From assembly GCF_003171515.1 (NCBI RefSeq), contig NC_089398.1, forward strand, positions 992,001 to 1,056,000: a stretch of 64,000 nt of DNA, written 5' to 3'. Origin of the DNA: Pyrenophora tritici-repentis (taxonomy: Eukaryota > Ascomycota > Dothideomycetes > Pleosporales > Pleosporaceae). The position numbers were made by a program, and so were the translations under genes. Within the stretch, counting starts at the first letter, position 1, and each line of letters opens with the position of its first letter. Under the pieces are notes generated by a model. It was not told the DNA's origin and searched no databases. It was given only the letters and a program-made list of their open reading frames with translations. Shown here one piece after another: positions 23,483 through 33,740 of the stretch.

Positions 23483-23598
23483 ACTATTTGGAAATTTCCG
23501 TATGTTTAGAGCGACGCGTTGCATTTAGAAACCCGTACTTGAATTTAGTCTTCTTCCACAGTACGTATTACATTATATTTAAGTCTCGCCCACTGATT

Positions 23599-24337
23599 TC
23601 AACCTTCTGAACATGTCAAGAATGACTTGACACCGTTTATCGGTGTTCCGCCCTTCGATTTCAGTCTCTGGATATGACGTTCTGAAAGGTCCATGGACAA
23701 AACCTTGTGACAGTGCGCGATGTGCATCTGGTTTCTTGAGAGTGAGTCCAGCACCCTAACACTCGATTTCTGTGCTTTCATCTGGAGTTTCCAGAGGTAG
23801 CTTTGTCTAAATTAGGTAGAAGTCAGGAAGACGGGTTCTAAGTACTTACAGACAGTGCTGGGCATGGTACGTTCCGTGGGTATAACGAATATTGAATTCC
23901 CCTTTCCGTATTTCTTCCTCGGAGACCTCCTGTCCCCCATTGTTTGAGTCCCAATAGGTAAAGTTGTTTGCTGCAAGGATGCTATCAGATAGCTCCTTGT
24001 CGTAGCAAGGCTTTGGCACCCAAGCCGATAGCATGATGTCGAAAACGCAATCTTTGACCTTTGCTTCTTCTACCGAATGACCGCAATTCCCTCTGTCTAT
24101 GAGTGCAAAGGGAGAGACAGCTTTGTTGTGATAGTAGTACCAGGTGAAAGTTGATAACCACATCAAAATCGTTGCTACCAGGGTTGCCGTAAGTAGGTAC
24201 GAGAATCGGTTTGGTCGTGGTCTGATGTCATGCTCGCATTGAGTTACTCCGGACGGTAGAAGTGCTGAAGTAGATGACTGATTATGTTCCGAGGGTTCCG
24301 AGATCAGAGACTTTACCGACTCATCGCGGTAGTCCAT
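23599..24337 (-). CDS. Single-pass membrane protein with two HxxHC motifs, type 2 (protein B)
   Basis: Two exons (24337-23850, 23800-23599) give 229 aa. Residues 48-68 form one membrane helix (LLTATLVATILMWLSTFTW) after a polar N-terminus. The luminal part begins with a Cys-rich block (GNCGHSVEEAKVKDCVFDI, then SAWVPKPCYD) unlike UstYa. It is followed by HAQHC (about 158-162) and HIAHC (about 189-193), separated by 26 residues. The paired HxxHC is the UstYa metal signature, yet the upstream UstYa blocks are absent. Its paralogue is at 28740-29459 and has the same Cys block and the same 26-residue spacing. I know such proteins only as unnamed neighbours in fungal metabolic clusters. A partner or divergent oxidase of the UstYa type is inferred. 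Confidence 0.82.
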
Positions 24338-24635
24338 GATGAGGAGCTGCAGATGACGCTTCCGCACAAAGTAGACAAATAAAGATGGAAAGATGACTTT
24401 TTCACCATTTGGATATTAAGGTTGAGCTTCTTATATGTCTGAGACAATCCTTTCAATTGTGGTACCTTGAGATTCCTCTTAATGTACCCTGACTATCCAA
24501 ACTGTCCCGTCGTTTGGGTGCAAATGATCTAATATAATCCCCATGCCACTGACCAGGACGATCACCTACGTTGCAATCATGGCTGGTCTTAAATAGAACT
24601 CTTGCCCGCCTCCCTAACATTCATCACAGTACACC

Positions 24636-25406
24636 ATGGATCATCTCCGCTCATTGCAATACACTCCGGTACGCCGAAGTGAGGATGAGAAGTTCCAGGA
24701 TCTCCCAACACACCGTTCTTTTCCGCCCGCAATATCGTACTTGGGATGGATTTTAGCCACCGTCTTTGCGTTCACCACTTCTTTTCTTCTCTTTCGGCCG
24801 CTGGTGGTGATCGGCCACAACGACATCGCTCCCGCTGGCCCCTTCAGTAATGGATTCCCGACCGAGTTCAACCCCATCAAGCCATACATCAAAGAGAAAC
24901 AAACCATGTTCTATGGAGGACCCCGATGGTACAACAACGGCACCAGCTATCGTGTCCAGAACCCATCCCAGCCTATCTATGTTGGACCACCAAATGACGA
25001 CATGGACAAGGCATGGGACGCGCTGCTTAAGAACCGTTACTTCACAGTCACCGAAGAAGAAGCAGAGATGACTTTTGGCAAGCCACACGGTGTGTACAAC
25101 CACACAAATGGACTGGGCTATCTTGTTGGTCTTGACGTATTACACACCCTGCACTGCGTCAATGAACTCAGAAGAGCTCTTGACAAGGACCACTACTACA
25201 ACAAGAAAACCAAAAAGGGTTATCCGGAGAGAGCTCACCGAGATCATTGTCTAGACCACATCAGACAGCAGTTGATGTGTCATGCTGATCTAACCCCAAT
25301 ACCGGTAATTTGGTACCCCGGTTATAAGAGAAGCTTTGTCCAATCGGATGTGGTACACACTTGTCGAGATTGGGACTCTATCAAGGAATTTGTAGCAAAT
25401 CGATAG
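24636..25406 (+). CDS. UstYa-family (DUF3328) oxidase-like membrane protein C
   Basis: Single-exon, 256 aa. One membrane helix lies at about residues 34-56 (YLGWILATVFAFTTSFLLF). The extracytoplasmic domain has the family segment VGPPNDDMDKAWDAL, an EEEAEMTFGK element, HTLHC at 170-174 and HRDHC at 201-205 (26 residues apart), then HADLTPIP and the closing HTCRDW motif. The two HxxHC motifs are the presumed copper ligands. N-glycosylation sites (NGT, NHT) fit a secretory-pathway location. The gene lies head-to-head with protein B (24337), 298 bp apart, so the two probably share a promoter. It has no introns, unlike the two other UstYa-type genes of the cluster. Confidence 0.92.
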   Translation: MDHLRSLQYTPVRRSEDEKFQDLPTHRSFPPAISYLGWILATVFAFTTSFLLFRPLVVIGHNDIAPAGPFSNGFPTEFNPIKPYIKEKQTMFYGGPRWYNNGTSYRVQNPSQPIYVGPPNDDMDKAWDALLKNRYFTVTEEEAEMTFGKPHGVYNHTNGLGYLVGLDVLHTLHCVNELRRALDKDHYYNKKTKKGYPERAHRDHCLDHIRQQLMCHADLTPIPVIWYPGYKRSFVQSDVVHTCRDWDSIKEFVANR

Positions 25407-25850
25407 ATATTTGGGTGTTAAGATACTTTTTGAATAGTCAAAGTCACCTGACGGGATGGTTTATAATCCAGTGAGGGACGTATTGGCAAACAGTGTCGAA
25501 GTTTTTTTGATGTAGAAGCGGAGGTTTCAGGGGTTGGAGATTCTAATGCATTTGAATATACGATAGTACAACTTCCTGACAGATTATGCGATAGAACTAG
25601 TAGAAGCTGTTGCATAGTAAGATTAATATTAAATAACTTAATGTCTCTCTAGACGGAGATCTGTAGAGGAATATCTATAAACATTTTAACTGACTCTATG
25701 TTCGGTCCGCCGCCAGCTATGCTTCAGCATACTGAGAATCAATGTTCGGGCCCTCATATAGGTGCTAGAAGGTATACAACATATTTAACCGAACTTGAGT
25801 AAAAGACAAACTTCAAATACCCAACAAAACTAAAGTCGTTTCAACATTGC
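25407..25850. other. Intergenic between convergent UstYa-type genes
   Basis: AT-rich 444-bp stretch between the convergent 3' ends of proteins C and D. No gene, repeat or small RNA recognised. Confidence 0.5.
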
Positions 25851-26952
25851 TCAAAGACGAATCTCTTGGAGCGGGTGCATCCATTCCCTCATCGCCTCCC
25901 AATTCCTGCATGTATGCCACTGATCTACGTCCGCATGGAACAAGCCATGTCCCTTCTTCCCCGCCGGTGCTGGGCGCCAAGTCCGAGGTGTGGGTGTCAA
26001 GTCGGCCTGGCATATAAGAGCTTGTTGAAGCTGCAATAAGCAATGCTCTATAATTTTTCATCAGTATACTTAGTCCGATACCTAAAGAGTGTGTCCATAT
26101 GTGTGACTCACTCAGGTGATCAGAATGAATGAGATTCTTTGGATCCCTTTCGTTTTCAGGTGGGTCTTTGAACCCCTTGTAGTACTCAGGCCAGAAGGAC
26201 TTGCGGATGTAGTTCAGGCAATGAAGCGCATGTAAGCCACTTGCTCTATTCGTTGTTACTCAATATCAGCTATACCACCGTTTGCTGGGGGGATATTACT
26301 CACTCCACACGATATGTTAATGGATCTGTGTGGTGTTCCAAACGAGGATCTAGATCCTGTTTAGAAAGCTTGACTGCCTCTTCTGGATAGTCCTTTGGCT
26401 CTATCTTGATCATACGAGCTATTGTAATAGTTAGTTTGGAATCAGAACATCTGTGGAGTTCGATTGTTCATATAGATAGGAAGACATACCACTGATAAGC
26501 TTCGTCCATGCCAAATCGATATCGGGGCTAGGAGTGCCAAAGTAGTCGGGCTCACCAGGTCTGTGGCTCAGCGAAACAGTGCCGTTCTCATCATGCAAAA
26601 CTCCTCCATAGAACTTGACCCTATGGAGTGTGAATGTGTTCTGGCTAGCCCCTGATTTCTCAGTGAGCATATAGATAAACAGGTAAAGAAATGCTTGTTT
26701 GGACCGGGAAGACATACGCAATTCTGTTCGGAATCCAGTCTCGTAAGAACCGAAGTGGCTCTGTTTTGTTGGCATGGGCATAAGTGTAATCAATAGAATC
26801 TGGGTAAGAAGTAGGAATGCGATTATGAAGTACAATAGAGCGATATGTAGGGACCATGCTGTAGGTTTCGTTAAGCCATCGTCGCTCTCCTCTTCGATGG
26901 TGCTTTTGCTGTCTGAATCCAAGCGGGAATACAACGAAGGACTTATTGTCAT
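25851..26952 (-). CDS. UstYa-family (DUF3328) oxidase-like membrane protein D
   Basis: Five exons (26952-26718, 26651-26490, 26418-26304, 26245-26112, 26047-25851) splice to 280 aa with consistent phases. One membrane helix lies near residues 36-58 (LHIALLYFIIAFLLLTQILL). The family block FGTPSPDIDLAWTKL is followed by HALHC (about 176-180) and HLKHC (about 214-218), with a 33-residue spacing longer than in A and C. After them come QADLTPTPRTW and WHTCRNWEAM, the typical UstYa tail. The first intron acceptor is one of several AGs; the one used is the only one restoring the VKFYGGV frame. A third UstYa paralogue in 4.5 kb suggests successive or heteromeric oxidations. Confidence 0.88.
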
Positions 26953-27901
26953 TATTGAAACACACACGGATCAGATATGTTCTGGAGTGAAAAAATTGAT
27001 TGCTCTAAGGATCAGTAAGATCGGACGGAAGGTCCGGTATTTGTACATAGTAAGCTGGATCCTTGGCTCGGCGTCGGCATATTAAAGACCCGGCTCAGTC
27101 ACGTGATCCGCGACGTCCAACATTGAACCTATGATCGCGACACTTGTGAACTGGCGCATGATGGATAGCATGGACTTTACAATGCCCAGCTAGGGTTGGA
27201 TTATATATTCCAACGAGAAGTAAAGGAAATGAACCATAGCAAGGGGTGTATTGAGAGAAGATTGATCGGGCCTTTTGGGTGGGTATCAGGATCAGGGGAA
27301 GGAGATCTGCATATGGAGCTGACTGTCTAGTACATTACCACGAGAAAGCGCCGCACTTATAGTTAGAAAAAGACCGTAGACTTCATCCAGGAGCTCTATT
27401 ACGTTGCCTATACATTGTTGTCTCCGGAAGAGTTTCAGATCATCGCATAGTTTCTGGGCTGTTTACGATCTACTAGGCCTTAAGACACGAAAATTGAAGC
27501 AATACTCTAGCATCTTTTTCTACCTAGGTACCCGACAATACAGCTTCACTAACTTCATACTCAATTGGGTCAGGGTGAGATAGCGTTGTATTGTGAAACT
27601 ACTCAGGCTAAAGGCTAGGTAACGAATCCTCGTTTTTCTCACAAAATCCGTTTGTAAAAATTAGAAAGAAAAGCGACAGGTGACCATTGCTATAGGATAG
27701 TCCAAAAATCTCCCCACCAGTCCTCCTTCGATGCAGTGATACCTAGGGAGGCTAAGGCTGGAAGTTAGTCACAATACTACCTAGGTATAGAGACGCATTA
27801 GAATCCTTACCGAAAGCGTATCTTGGCCACCTCGATCAAGATTGTCGGGAGATTTACTCGGTAACCTGGAGCGTGATTAGTAAGTTCTGCAAGCAGCTTG
27901 A
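26953..27901. other. Intergenic inside the cluster
   Basis: A 0.95-kb AT-rich spacer. A CACGTG-containing site (GTCACGTGATC) lies near 27099, about 150 bp upstream of protein D, and could be a bZIP/bHLH-type operator; this is a guess from one site. No convincing frame. Confidence 0.45.
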
Positions 27902-28126
27902 CTAAATCGCCTTGCATACCTCTGCCACGCAAGCGGCATCAGACCCCTCTTTGCATTCGTAGCAGCAGCCGACATCTCCAAGCCAGCAGCAGTCCTCTGT
28001 ATGGCTGGAAGTGTTGCATTCATGACCGGCGGGGCATGCGCCAGTCCTGTCTTGGAGCCAGTTAAAGCCTGGATGAGCAACGCCAAGGGCGACGAAAGCG
28101 GCCATGAGCAAGACTGAGAGCTGCAT
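27902..28126 (-). CDS. Small secreted cysteine-rich peptide
   Basis: A 74-aa single-exon frame starting MQLSVLLMAAFVALGVAHPG, a clear signal peptide with likely cleavage after about residue 17. The mature part is about 57 residues with nine cysteines, including two CC pairs (DCC, GCC), and ends VAEVCKAI. It contains two Trp and one Tyr, and no Kex2 (KR/RR) repeats. Size and cysteine content resemble fungal effectors or antimicrobial peptides. Its place among UstYa-type enzymes makes it the only visible candidate substrate of the cluster. An effector unrelated to the cluster is equally possible. The frame is open upstream to 28237, but the signal peptide fixes the start. Confidence 0.7.
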   Translation of the reverse strand: MQLSVLLMAAFVALGVAHPGFNWLQDRTGACPAGHECNTSSHTEDCCWLGDVGCCYECKEGSDAACVAEVCKAI

Positions 28127-28739
28127 ATTGGAAGTTTTGGGAGTGTTGGTTTTAAAGTAAGTGAGTTGGCTGTAGTAGAAGAAGTTATTGTGAGTGATGA
28201 TTCCAACAATGCTGCAAATATCGTGTTTCTTATACAAACAACGTGGCTGCGTGCAAAGGTTTCATGGGACATGAAAGATGCGTTAGCGTAGCTTTCGAGG
28301 AGCAATGTCTACTCCAAAGATTCCATGAAGCAACGCACGGTCTCTAGCCGAGGTGACTAGATCCCGAGATTTGTAACGTAACAAACATCGCTCAAATCTC
28401 AAAAGGTCCGATACAGATGAAAATAGAGATTCAGTGGCGCATTTTCACTTCCTCGTCCCTGATTAGCCATAGAGGTGGTGGACAGGTCAACATACAAATC
28501 TTGCCTGTAGACCGCCGGCCGAAAATCTCATTTCCGGTCTTTTGATTCATTTTACAGCACAAACCCGGGTGCTTAATTACGTTTTGAAGACTACACTAGC
28601 AATTCCAACTTATTTAATCCTCGCTTTAAGGTCTTGAAGTCTTCAATCGCAGATAGCTTTTCCACTCCATCCACCGGAATCAACGCAGTAAGAGTCCTAA
28701 TTCGTAGACAATGTAGTGATCATCGCTAATGTACTAGAA
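28127..28739. promoter_or_regulatory. Divergent intergenic region of small peptide and protein F
   Basis: A 613-bp spacer between the divergent starts of the cysteine-rich peptide (minus) and protein F (plus). It should contain both promoters. No conserved operator could be defined by eye. Confidence 0.4.
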
Positions 28740-29459
28740 ATGGAACAAGAAGACAGCTTCAAGTCGCATGATGATGATCCGGCCGCTTGGAATTCCTTGC
28801 CAGCATATCGGGGGGACAGTGAGGGGAGTGACTCCACGGTCACGTTCAACCAGGAATATGAGTCAATCGACGAAAAGGCCGCACATACTTCGACTAAGAT
28901 ACAAAAATATCGAGCCATCAGCATAGGACTAATAATTTTGTTGGTTGTGTTGGGTATTGGATCTGCCATCAGCATTCTATCTCGGCCAGCCTCGACGAGC
29001 ATGGGCGAATGCGGACGCACACCAGAACAGGCAAGGGAAAATGGATGTATTTTCGACCTCATGATGTCTGGCTGGGTTCACCCACCCTGCTACCCTCAGG
29101 AATTGTCCGATCGATTTCTTCGCGAAAACAATTTCGCCTTTTTCAGGGATAGAGAGGCTACACAGCCGATGCCTGAAGTTGAAGCGAGGCTGGGAAATTA
29201 CAAGGTCGTATATACAAATGGCTCTTTCCATTATCAGCATTGTGTGTATATATGGGCAAAACAGCTGAGAGCTAGGATGTTGAAGCCTTATATTTTGGAT
29301 AGCCAATCCAGGTCTGTCGAGCATGTCGAGCACTGCATTCACCGTACCGGAAGCCCAAATATTACCCAGTACCCACTTCAAACTGGGACGAAGCTCTCTA
29401 GTTCTACTTGGAAGATAGACTGCATTATAGGAGAAAGAGAAGTCCACACAGCACATTAG
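28740..29459 (+). CDS. Single-pass membrane protein with two HxxHC motifs, type 2 (protein F)
   Basis: Single-exon, 239 aa, paralogue of protein B. An acidic cytosolic N-terminus is followed by a membrane helix at about 60-80 (ISIGLIILLVVLGIGSAI). The Cys block GECGRTPEQARENGCIFDL and SGWVHPPCYPQEL align with protein B. HYQHC (164-168) and HVEHC (195-199) are separated by 26 residues, exactly as in B. F lacks the intron that B has right after its first HxxHC. Beyond the second motif the tail diverges (TGSPNITQYPLQTG), so the last 40 residues may be altered or use an unrecognised splice. Enzyme or partner function is inferred only from the shared motif pair and location. Confidence 0.78.
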   Translation: MEQEDSFKSHDDDPAAWNSLPAYRGDSEGSDSTVTFNQEYESIDEKAAHTSTKIQKYRAISIGLIILLVVLGIGSAISILSRPASTSMGECGRTPEQARENGCIFDLMMSGWVHPPCYPQELSDRFLRENNFAFFRDREATQPMPEVEARLGNYKVVYTNGSFHYQHCVYIWAKQLRARMLKPYILDSQSRSVEHVEHCIHRTGSPNITQYPLQTGTKLSSSTWKIDCIIGEREVHTAH

Positions 29460-29558
29460 CCGACCTCACAAGAATATTACACAAATACATTTGTTTGCTA
29501 GTGACCCAAGATCAAAGCGCCTTCGAATGCAAACCCTGGCCTACGATTGTGGTGGATA

Positions 29559-31330
29559 TCAGAAGCTTCCAATACCCTCTGTGAAGCAATCGTTCCACGT
29601 CGGCAAATCCATCGAATTCTGAGCATCGACTAGCTCCTCTGTTTGAGCCAAAATTGACTCAAGCTCCATAGCCGACATCTCCCATAGGTCTCCTATTGTT
29701 TCTGGGCCCGAGAGGGGATATTCCAGCAGCCCGAGATGATCTGCAAGGGACAAAGGTTCCAAGGACATGCCAGCATTACTCATCTCTTCATTGTCGTCTG
29801 AGCTTGTACTGTTACTCTCTGGGTGTTGCAAAAACCTTGAGCTGGTGGATGTAGACGTGGGCTGGGTCAAAGCAGGTAGCGCGCCACTTGTACTGTCGTG
29901 AAGGAGATCCTCTAGGTTTACATATTCTCTCAGCTTGTGAAATAACGAACTCCGTGACGACATTATCTCCTCCGAAGTCCAGCCGTATGCAATAAATCCG
30001 TCAAGAAGAGCTCTGGCTGCACTCTCGTCGTATGATTTGATCTCGTCAAACAGATCTGGGGTTTCGATTTTGAGGAATTCAATGATCAACGAAATATCCG
30101 AGCTGCTTAACTTGCGTTCCCAGCTATGAAGACTCTTAGAATCATGGTCACTGAGTACGATCTTGAGACTTACAGGGTGGAGACGTTACGGCCAAGTCGC
30201 AAGATGAAGCCCGGGCCGCCCTCCATCAGGAGCTGCAGATAGCCTCGCCCAGCTTTCCGCTCTGACTTCACGACATCAACCGTTGTTGATATTATTTGTG
30301 CTTGTAATTCGAAAGCCGCTGTCATCTTGCCCCTTCCTTGCGAAAGCACAAGAAACTGAGATTGCGACAGCGCTTCGAGATCGTGTTCCAAGTAGATATA
30401 ACAGAATCGAGCTGCGTATGAATGCTGCTCTCGGGCTCGTTTGATCTTCCGATGACCCTCATATAGACTCCGTAGTCGGGTGCTGCAGTCAGAAGTCTCA
30501 GGTTTGACGAAGATGGCCGATCTGGAGCTCCACAAGTCACGGGCGAAGTCAGCAGCCAGTGCTGGCGCTTCCACAAAGCCCTGAATAGACCGGACTAGGT
30601 AATTGATTCTAGCACGTCGTGGTCCCATTCTAGCATTGAAAAATGTCATCGCTCTACAAAGTATATCATGGGAAGAAGCTGCATGGAGGCTTTCCAGCAC
30701 CAAGTTGGCTTCTGGCGATGGGTTACTGAGCAAGGGACTTGAGCTGGTCGACGGAACAAAGAGCTGCTGGTCGTGTTGAGGCGAGTTGGAACAGCTGCTC
30801 GGGCATGTGCCTTCAGATGGACCGACATTTCCATTGGATCCTTGAGCGTTGGGAGAGAATATAGCATCGGCATGCGATGGGAATGGCGACGCCGACGCTG
30901 TACTTTGTGTATTCGCGGGCGAGGTGCCAACTTCAGTTGGACCTTGAAGATGTTCAGTCAGAACGCTGAATGCTCAAATGTGATGATGAGAGGCTGACCT
31001 GCTCTTATGGAGCCTTTACGAGAGGTACCGCCATGTAGAAGACGCTGCTTTCTTCTCAGACTATGTCTACGTATGTTGTTTGCGTCATTTTGGGAGGCAA
31101 TCGCATCGCAAGGAAGCTCTCGAACCCCTATCAACAGTTGCTGTAATTGTGGAACTGTGCCGCGCCGCAAAAAACCCCGAAAGCTCTCTCGAACCTGCTG
31201 ATGCAACATTAGCGTTGTTCGCGATCTTTGGCTCAAATTGTCCTACAGATGCCCGTACTACTTCTGCAGGTGAGAGGTTGTCTAACGCCCAACCCAAGAT
31301 CTCAATGGGATCTGAATCGATATGTGCCAT
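29559..31330 (-). CDS. Uncharacterised protein, possible cluster regulator
   Basis: Four exons (31330-31247, 31197-30999, 30942-30174, 30123-29559) give 538 aa. I do not recognise the family. The N-terminal 30 residues are acidic; an Arg-rich patch (NIRRHSLRRKQRLL) near residues 70-85 could bind DNA or direct nuclear import. A Ser/Pro/Asn-rich linker (about 95-160) precedes a predicted all-helical middle region (RAREQHSYAARFCYIYLEHDLEALSQSQ), and the C-terminus is Ser/Thr-rich and acidic. There is no signal peptide or membrane helix, unlike its neighbours, and no zinc cluster or bZIP motif. The second donor is weak (GTCAGC). A transcriptional regulator is a reasonable but untested guess from composition and position at the cluster edge. 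Confidence 0.6.
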
Positions 31331-33740
31331 GATAACCTATCGCAGGGTTCCCGACTGTGGGTAATGCGACAAACTGAGAATTTCTGCGGTTCCGCTTGGT
31401 GTAGAGAAAATCGATTCTTGAGGGCTCACAGCGTCCCAATGCTAAACTTATCTACGTAGTCCAAGGCCGATTAACTACCGCCCTTGAACATATCCATTAA
31501 GCCACACTTGGGGAATGATCTGTCCATGATAAGCACTACCTACCTGAAGCAGGGGCGATTCGCTCCAGAACGGGTAAGATGTGGAGTGGAACAAGCTCAG
31601 GCGAGTTGGGCGGCCTCTCAGAAGCGCTTTCGGGAAGTTTAGCACGCTAAGGTTTTAGAACGGGAACGTTATGCGGAGAAAAGCTTAGGAAAGTCAAGCA
31701 ACGCGCTAAGGAATCATGCTTTCTTGGCACCGAATTCCTGCAGACGCCGCCCGATTCCAATTTCAGCCTATGCTCCGTTTGGTCCGCCCTCTCCAGACGC
31801 ATTCAATGGCTACCAGATCAAGCAGGTCAGCTACGAGAATTTCCGATATCGTAGATCGGCCGGTCAATCAGTGTTTACGCACGCCTTCATCGGGAAAATT
31901 GCTACACTTTTCCAAACGCATGGGTCTACGCAAAAACCGTGATGGGTCGTGTTTGTACAAATCGCGATGCGTAAACGCGAGTGCCCAGTTATACAAATAG
32001 CTACTTAAGCCACATAAGCATTGCCATGGCATTCGTGTAATAACTTAATTACCCGAAATAATACGAGACAATCAATCTGACGGAGGGTCCTAGAAACCGC
32101 CCGGGTGGAGCCGAGTTTGCGCCATTTTCCTAGACACCGTCTAAAACGGCCACAGCTATAGTATCAGTATCGACCGGATCGGCGGTCAGACTACGTGTTT
32201 CCACGTTTGTAACATTGCGAACTACGGGCATTCTCTTAACCGAAATTTCTGAGGTGCCTGTACTTTGACTATGTTCAGCATCCTCAACCTGGCTTCTGTA
32301 CTAGCGCTGATTACACACTCTCTGAACAGTTCCCCCTCATTCTGGGCGAAAGCCCTGACAAGTGCTGAGAGTCCAACTATACTGCTTTTGTTCCCAGATG
32401 TGAAAGGTGTGTATATGAGTACATTTGACACCTCCGTAAATGTAGGTACCAATATTGACCTCGTTTATGAGCGATCGCAGTGGAATTACGTGGGATCGAA
32501 GACTCATGTTCGGCCCGCCGTCACTACCAGGGTAAATTAAGCGCCAATAGATAATCTGATCCAATCGAGTTGTACGTACACGAGTTTCGCAGGCGAACCA
32601 TCGGCTGTTTGCTCGCGATGCGGGGAAGGAAGAAGTTTCGTCCAACATCTAACTCTTTTGGACTAGCGCTAAATTTGTCTGCACCCCCGCACGCCCTCGT
32701 ATTCATTACCAGTTTGGGTTCACATCAACTGGTGATCGTAGATAAGATGGTTGACCAGGATGTTTTTGATGACATTGCATCTCCTCCGTTGGGATTCACA
32801 CGATCAGTATTCCATCGGCCTTAATCTCCGCTCACTTCAGGATGAATTTCATTTCGGCGCTGTCATTTACCCCTACGTCTTCCGGGCATACTACATACTC
32901 GCTGGCCTTCGGTGCAACCTACGTCGTATCTGCCACTACGGGAGTCGCCAGGCTATCGCTTGGCCCGATGCCGCATTGGTCGTTACGGTAGACGACACTC
33001 TAGCATGATTTCCGTAGTTCTCCTATTCCCAAAAGTTACACAATATCGTTTTGATGATTCCGCTCACGACGCAATCACCAATGAGAAGAACATAGATAAT
33101 TGTTGATACGGCAAAGGTGAGGTTGAATCAAGTAACGGTCGTTGCAACGAGTTGAAGTAGATGGTTATGATTGATTAGAGGAGGTGGGCTGCAGCTCGCG
33201 TACGAACTGAATCCCACCCCACGGCACGGGCCACGCACGTAGTCACGTGCTCGCCACGTACGTACGGTGGCTCGAAACTAAGAGCAACCAACAATAATAT
33301 ATTTCTAGCGGGCCTCACTAATCGAATATCGTACAGAAACGTCGATATGTTTCTATTTTTGTCATTTAAAATTAGCCACAGCTATTTAAGTACTTGAAGG
33401 GATATCGATACTGACTAGGAGATTCCGTAACAATGTATTGTTGAAAATAAACTACATATGGAATTACCTTGAGCATTGCTGTATTTTTCCAGCTCTGGAA
33501 GGCTTGAGCTCTTTTAGGGGGAGCCAATGGCCCTTGTTAGGCAGTATTGATACGCTACCGCAACCATTCACCATGTTTTTCTTACATCGAACACATAAAA
33601 GGCTGCCATTACCACATCTGCCTTATTTTTGATAGATCATCACGTCTTGCAATAATATAGGCAACAAAATTGACATTGTCAAAAGCCTATATCAATTTCA
33701 TTTCCTGCATTTGCTATCACTACACCATAACAACTCTCAC
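31331..33740. other. Gene-poor segment right of the cluster
   Basis: A 2.4-kb stretch without a convincing gene. Frames at 31716-32000 and 32271-32540 exist; the second starts with a hydrophobic segment (MFSILNLASVLALITH) that could be a signal peptide, but the rest has no recognisable character. I see no terminal repeats or transposase. This could be a decayed mobile-element remnant or long regulatory DNA; the sequence alone does not decide. Confidence 0.4.

Noticed and set aside
32271..32540. Possible 89-aa secreted protein
   Set aside because: The first residues look like a signal peptide, but the rest has no Cys pattern, repeats or homology I recognise, and the surrounding sequence is gene-poor. 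Not listed as a gene.
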